From NCBI RefSeq assembly GCF_040958095.1, contig NC_091188.1:36522017-36586016 (forward strand): DNA of 64,000 nucleotides, read 5' to 3'. Both the position numbers and the translations under genes were made by a program. The notes below the pieces were generated by a model, which made no database searches, was not told the DNA's origin, and saw only the letters and a program-made list of their open reading frames with translations. Below, piece after piece: positions 58,870 to 64,000 of this stretch (position 1 is its first letter; each line of letters begins with the position of its first letter). The DNA comes from Procambarus clarkii. Lineage: Eukaryota; Arthropoda; Malacostraca; Decapoda; Cambaridae.

Positions 58870-59947
58870 TATATACAAGAGTTGTTACATTCTTGTACAT
58901 CCACTAGTACGCGTAGCGTTTCGGGCAAGTCCTTAATCCTACGGTCCCTGGAATACGATCCCCTGCCGCGAAGAATCGTTTTTTCATCCAAGTACACATT
59001 TTACTGTTGCGTTAAACAGAGGCTACAGTTAAGGAATTGCGCCCAGTAAATCCTCCCCGGCCAGGATACGAACCCATGACATAGCGCTCGCGGAACGCCA
59101 GGCGAGTGTCTTACCACTACACCACGGAGACCATTGTTAAGTCTACTGTCATTTGTATTTTTACAGTGCTTGTCATAAGAGTTCATTAATGTTCTTGTAA
59201 CCACACTGAGGCCAGTGAATCCTTACTGCTATCACGCAGATGTTAGTCTTCTTGATCCAGGTCTTGTATATAGCTTGTAAATATATTGAACATTAAATAT
59301 ATTGTACATTAGTCTTGTAAATGTATTGTACATTGAAAAACAAAACAAAAAAACAATCCTCATTATCTAATCTTAAAATTCTTTTGTGGTTGTTAGGTCA
59401 GAATTTTGTTCCATTAATGTAATAATTGTTTAATTTGTATTGTTTCAAGCACATGCCATTAACACATGCTAATAATTTTGTTTAGGCAATACCTTGAGTT
59501 GTATTGTTCACATCTGATAAGTAGACATACACATGTTTTTAATACTCTGGTTTAATTAAAGCATTATTAACATGATTTTTTACACCTGATCTTCTTTCAA
59601 TGTTTATTATGCAAATTTCACATGTAAGCCATTATTGAATGCCACCAAGGTCCCTTTAGTATCATTGTAACTATATAGCTAGCCAGAGCTTGTCGACAAG
59701 GGATGTCGACTTGGTAGCGTGTCCGAGCGGTGTTATACTCAAATTGTATGTCCATTGAGACAACCAATCACAGGCGAGTAGGCCTCTGACGTCATGCCAG
59801 AAAGACAGTCACCAGCAGGCTCAGTTCTCCCGAAACACTCAGAGTAGGTGGACCTCGGCTGGCCAGTTATACACCTTGCTGTCTTAGTCAATAAAACTAC
59901 AGAAGTGCCTATTGAGTATAATATTCAACCCCACAAGGCAACGAATA
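58796..59947 (+). mobile_element. LTR-E with adjoining sequence, copy 2 (SINE-interrupted)
   Basis: LTR proper 59731-59947 (TGTTATACTC to GAATA) with an intact CRE TGACGTCA at 59787-59794 and CCAAT nearby; 58796-59730 is shared with the inverted copy at 52.7-53.37 kb. It lands in the 3' end of the minus-strand LINE. Shared non-LTR flank suggests both copies are 3' ends of one internal region rather than solo LTRs. Confidence 0.85.
58841..59130 (-). mobile_element. SINE-A copy in the LTR-E related arm
   Basis: A T-run (58841-58865, the A-tail on the other strand) and SINE-A body and head, flanked by the direct repeat CCAT (58837-58840, 59131-59134). The inverted copy at 53.3 kb is the empty site. 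Confidence 0.93.
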
Positions 59948-61299
59948 ATTCTTGTAACTTCTAAGTATACTGTCTATCATACCAATATCACACATCCAAA
60001 CAATTTGATGTGGTACACTACTTATTTCCTTATTTCTATAGTTATCAATGAGTTGACACTCTAATACATAATGTTCTAAGGTGTGGGCGTGCGGCATACT
60101 ACATAATTTACACTCCTTATGTTTTTCACTGACATCAATACCGTATTGCCAGATATATTTGTATCTTAATCTTAATCTTATGTAAATTGAATCCTTCCAA
60201 GTAGACTTTCCTTTACGGTGAAGGAGGAGTTTGTATTTAATATTGAATAATTCTTAAGTGTGTTACTACTGTCCACCATTGCCATTATCTTTACAATTTC
60301 TTCACCCTCTTGGATCATCTTGATTCTTGTTTATATTTGTTTCAAGGTTATCTGACATACAACATCAACAAGAGTTTTTCCGTGGCTCTCTTCGCTATCT
60401 CATCAGCTACCTCCTTCAACAGTATTCCCACATGTGAAGGGATCCACATGAATCTTACTCTATACCCAGGTTTTTCAAATTTATTAACATTCTCTCTACA
60501 CTTAATCACAATATTCTGGTATACTGGGCATCTGCTATTTAAAGACCCTAACGCTCCCCTACTGACATTAAAGAAGCAGGCCTTTTTACCACATTTGACT
60601 ACTGCCTGTAATCCTGCTAATGCACCTTGGAGTTAAGCCTGCGTTGAAGAGACATTGTCAGTTAAGCGGCGTCCAATAACAGTATCTACAGTATTGATGT
60701 CAGTGTACTCCTTGATCAAGACTCCACATCCTGCCTTCCCATCCCTAGCTACTGACCCATCACAATATACATGTAGAGTGTTTTCTGTAGGCAATTTTCT
60801 AATTATACAATCGTATGTTGCCCTCAGCTCTCCTATTTCATACATACTTTTTTTCTTTTGCAAGGGAGTAATTACTACATTTACATTACAATCCTCCCAT
60901 GGTGGTGTGAATTTTCTCTTGGGCACAGCAATACACTCTGTAATAACATCATACTTTATAACATTAGAACATAAGGTATTCATATATGCTTTCTTCTTCA
61001 TCATACATTGTTCATTACTTCCCACCTTTTGAACCAAGAGGATTAATTCATTAGCTCCCCCACCTCTCATTATTCTAATGGCAGAGGCTACATTTATCTC
61101 TGCAATTCTATTCCCCAATACTCTGCAGATTCAACTCCATCCTCATTATCTCAATCATAGCATTTCTTGGACATCCTAAGATAATTCTAATGGCTTCATT
61201 TTGTACCTTCTCCAACTTGCCAATCCTACCTTTACCAAAACAAGAAATGACAGGTGCAGCATAATCAATAAGAGATCTTACAGTACCCAAGTATATCAT
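59948..61299 (-). pseudogene. RNase H-type LINE: RT thumb, RNase H and C-terminal finger
   Basis: Downstream part of the minus-strand LINE. The thumb reads LIDYAAPVISCFGKGRIGKL and EIMRMELNLQSIGE. RNase H begins LHVYCDGSVARDGKAGCGVL near 60.77 kb (catalytic Asp) and continues, after a stop near 60633, to MWIPSHVG near 60.43 kb. A C-terminal motif with CKLCSMPHAHTLEHYVLEC near 60.09 kb looks like the gag-like/zinc tail of I- or LOA-group LINEs. Reading stops at the LTR-E junction (59948). Frameshifts occur at 61.12 and 60.63 kb. RNase H after RT separates this family from the CR1/Jockey-group element at 4.7-8.1 kb. Confidence 0.85.
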
Positions 61300-62649
61300 T
61301 CATAGCACAGGGACTCCCACTCCCTTTCCACAGCATGCCAAGGCCTTCAGAGGTTGTAATCTCTTCCGACATTGACCCAACAGTCTGTTCATCTCAGCTT
61401 CCAAACTCTCATGGGTATATCCAACATATATGCCTAAATATTTATATATCTTAACTCTCTCTTGATTTTTTCCGTTTATTTTCAATATATTGGGCCTCCG
61501 ACTTCCACATTCAAACTTAGTTTTGTCTTCATTAACCACCAGTTCCATATGGGGACACAGGTTTCCGAAATTGTCCAACACTGTTTGAACCTTTGAAATA
61601 TCATTGCCCTGAAACAAATTATCATCGGCATATATGATCGGAGTTACCCCATTTGAGTATCTCTCAGATGCTATCTTATTCATTAGTACATCCAACAGGG
61701 TGGAACTCAATACTCCTCCCTGAGGTGTGCCGAGTTCAAAAGATCTCACACCTGACATACAACTTTGATACCACACCTGAGCCTTCCTTTCGTAAAGATA
61801 ATCCCCTATCCAGCGCAATAATCTTCCTTTAACACCAAGACTAGCTAATTCATATAAAATAACCTCTTTGTTGGCTTTATCAAAAGCTCCTTGTGAATCA
61901 ATAAAAATTCTATAATAATCATTATCATTAGCTAGACATTTAATAATATAGTCTGAGGTACTTTTTCCTCTGAGGAACCCGAACAAATTACTAGACAGCT
62001 GATCACTTATTATATATAAAAGTCTATTAAAATGATCCTCTCCATCATTTTACAGAAACATGATGGTAAGGACACAGGTCTGTACTCTCCATTGGCTTTA
62101 GGGATATGGATGATCATAGCTTATTTGCCATTTACCGGGAATTCTGCCCTCTTTATAACTAATATTAAAGAGGTCTAACAGTGGGCTTTTCGTCATAATG
62201 GCAAGTTCATTAAGTATTTCATAAGTTACTCCATCCTCCCCAGGGGGCGATAGATTTCCCAACTTTAATCGCCGTTATTAGTTCTTCTCTGGTAATACCT
62301 GTGCAAGTGACATCACTGTTACCTGCTGTAAGTATAAAATCCTTTCTTAGATCTTTCCAAGAAGCTAATGACTCTCTCGTTACAGCGGGTAATGAACTAA
62401 GTTTGGCAGCTTCCGCCCATTTATTTACGAGACCATTTGCAATTCCTTGCAGGTCAGGATGTGTAACAAAATTATGCTTTTTACCCCTTACTTTATTTAC
62501 GTCTTGCCAGATTTCCCTCATGTTTCTGTTACTCCCAACTTTCTCTGCAAACTCCTGACAATACTTGCTCCTAATTTCCTTTCTCTTCTCCCCACACAGC
62601 CTAGCAACTGCCAGTAAAGCATTCTTCCCTTTCTTAGTCCTACCTAGGG
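61300..62649 (-). pseudogene. RNase H-type LINE: reverse transcriptase
   Basis: A 228-residue frame (61300-61986) contains FGFLRGKSTSDYI, RIFIDSQGAFDKANKEVILY (first catalytic Asp), ELGTPQGGVLSSTLLDVLMN, IIYADDNLFQGND (catalytic A-D-D near 61.63 kb) and KIYKYLGIYVGYTHES. Upstream, 62219-62521 encodes the pre-RT region (REIWQDVNKVRGKKHNF, then GITREELITAIKVGKSIAPW). Between 61.99 and 62.22 kb the frame is broken by shifts. The catalytic residues are intact. A SINE-B at 62650 separates this from the linker at 62.9-63.1 kb. Confidence 0.9.
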
Positions 62650-62897
62650 GCCTCGTAGCCTGGTGGATAGCGCGCAGGACTCGTAATTCTGTGGCGCGGG
62701 TTCGATTCCCGCACGAGGCAGAAACAAATGGGCAAAGTTTCTTTCACCCTAAATGCCCCTGTTACCTAGCAGTAAATAGGTACCTGGGAGTTAGTCAGCT
62801 GTCACGGGCTGCTTCCTGGGGGTGGAGGCCTGGTCGAGGACCGGGCCGCGGGGACACTAAAGCCCCGAAATCATCTCAAGATAACCTCAAGATAACC
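62650..62897 (+). mobile_element. SINE-B body with a tRNA-Thr-like head
   Basis: The head (62650-62719) folds as a cloverleaf: acceptor GCCTCGT/ACGAGGC pairs perfectly, anticodon stem CAGGA/TTCTG with loop CTCGTAA (anticodon CGT, Thr), T-arm GCGGGTTCGATTCCCGC. From 62720 the body and tail are those of the other SINE-B copies. It lies within a degenerate LINE. Confidence 0.92.
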
Positions 62898-63236
62898 ATC
62901 CCTATTACAATTCATGTGAGCTCTCCTCATTGTTAATGTCCACCCCTTAAACATCTTGTCATGTGTATAATTTTCTTTTCTGGGAGGATGTTTTTTTATA
63001 CTAGATGTTTTCCGGTTCAATGTTGCATTAAATACATCTACCTCCTTAATTAGATCTTCATAAAATGCTTCTGCCAAAACTGGCTAATAAGTATCATACC
63101 AAGACTTAATATGACCAACAAGACCCCTTAATTCTCCCTCATTAAACCTTTTCCTCTGAAGGCAGGCATGCTTTTTGTCTAGTTTAAGTTTTTATCTGTA
63201 TTTATAATGCAAAATGATCACTTAGCATTTCATCCA
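62898..63236 (-). pseudogene. RNase H-type LINE: endonuclease-RT linker
   Basis: Minus-strand frames read MDEMLSDHFAL near 63.23 kb, where SDH is the closing motif of the LINE endonuclease, and EAFYEDLIKEVDVFNATLNR near 63.05 kb, the linker. The rest of the endonuclease is cut off by an LTR fragment at 63237. Confidence 0.75.
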
Positions 63237-63690
63237 TGTTATGTGAGCAGATGATTGTACTGAGAGGGCCAATAGTACAAGATAAAAAAAGAGTTCCTAA
63301 AAGAGTGGCAATAGGGAGGCCCCGGCCCCCAGGGAAAAAATATTCCCAATAATACTAATAGTTAGGTTAGAAAAAAATGTCTGCAGTCTAAGGTAATCCC
63401 ATATTCCACACTCAGCAGGATGAAAGGAAACTCCTATCTTATACCATATTTATTTAACCCTCTAATAACCTCCCCATATACATTAATACACTATTTACTT
63501 TACCACTCTACCCTACGTTAAACACCTTGGTCCACCTAGGTAGGATGCAAGGTTTACAATTACAAAACTAGGGTAAAGTCTACTTAGAGAAAAGCACTTG
63601 TAAGGCTTGAAGCAGCCTGGGTAGCTATGAGCCATGTGGTACCCTAGTCACAATGGAGTACACTTAGTGATGCCAAAACACTGGCTTAAG
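63237..63690 (-). mobile_element. 3' half of an element-C-type LTR, diverged
   Basis: Reverse complement follows 33.9-34.3 kb ('ggaccaaggtgtttaacgta', 'ccctgggggccggggcctcc', 'tattgccactcttttaggaa') and ends in ATAACA at 63237, confirming the LTR end that is missing from the copy at 16.57 kb. Several percent diverged. Confidence 0.85.
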
Positions 63691-64000
63691 AGGAGTACGG
63701 CACTTACGTCCGTTGAGCATCTCATAAGGAGATACTCCTAGATACTCATTGGGGAGACTTCTGAAAATACACATGATGAGGTCAAGTTGTTTATCCCAGT
63801 CCTTCAAGGTTTCATTGCAAAATTTCTTTAGGAGTGCTTTAATAGTCTGATGACTACGTTCAAGAGAACCCTGTTAAGCAGGATGATAGGGGCTGGATAA
63901 TACCTGTGTGATGTTGAACTCTTCCAGTGTCTTCATGAAGAGATCACTGGTGAAGTTGGTGCCACAGTCACTTTGAACTTCTCTTGGAAATCCATACTGG
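63691..64000 (-). pseudogene. Integrase of an element-D relative, runs off the window
   Basis: The minus strand reads QYGFPREVQSDCGTNFTSDL, then a stretch containing SPYHPA and a Glu-containing helix (with a TAA in place of one codon), and SLPNESLGVSPYEMLYG. It retains about 170 bases that are deleted in element D (26.66 kb). It ends at the LTR-C fragment, so integrase of one family is joined to the LTR of another. The rest lies beyond 64000. Confidence 0.85.

Noticed and set aside
62650-62719. A genuine tRNA-Thr (CGT) gene
   Set aside because: The cloverleaf is good, but it is fused directly to the SINE-B body and tail with no terminator T-run after the 3' end, so it is annotated as a SINE head.

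Overview
This is non-coding, repeat-saturated nuclear DNA of an animal. I see no intact host gene. The best guess is an arthropod, probably a decapod crustacean: telomere-like TTAGG runs lie inside a MITE, very long (TA)n tracts are common, and R2-like, Penelope-like, RTE, CR1/Jockey-group and Ty3/gypsy elements sit beside tRNA-headed SINEs. The taxon is inference, because no barcode or rRNA gene is present. The only host-like coding sequence is a decayed C2H2 zinc-finger array at 41.3-42.2 kb (-).

Layout. 0-4.6 kb: mostly unassigned AT-rich DNA, a coiled-coil ORF1-like fragment and a GC-rich promoter-like block. 4.7-8.1 kb: a broken CR1/Jockey-group LINE (endonuclease, then RT) with a 0.6 kb foreign insert. 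8.1-12.4 kb: LTR and SINE fragments, a possible 2.2 kb LTR and a tandem repeat. 12.8-13.6 kb: the C-terminus of an R2-like LINE. 14.6-34.4 kb: an RTE-like LINE tail split by a foldback MITE and then by an 18.9 kb gypsy element (C, target duplication GGCAC). C itself holds gypsy element D (target duplication ATCAC, inside C's integrase finger) and the gag-protease element B. C and D both place integrase before RT-RNase H (Gmr1-like order). 34.4-41 kb: low-complexity DNA and three tandem-repeat fields. 42.9-49.7 kb: a third gypsy element (E) with the usual RT-RNase H-integrase order, cut at its 3' end by a Penelope-like element (PLE).

49.7-60 kb is the most structured part. It holds a PLE with a canonical hammerhead ribozyme core, a restriction-like-endonuclease fragment, inverted SINE arrays, and a 2.08 kb head-to-head palindrome of two truncated PLEs carrying a variant hammerhead. 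Three TTAGG-bearing MITEs follow, and an inverted pair of 0.8-1.1 kb LTR-related arms brackets the region. 60-63.2 kb (-) is a LINE with RNase H. The window ends in a rearranged gypsy fragment (LTR of C joined to integrase of D).

The parts do not form a pathway. They record successive insertions, whose order can be read from target duplications and from empty-site comparison between copies within the window. Almost every coding region carries stops or frameshifts.
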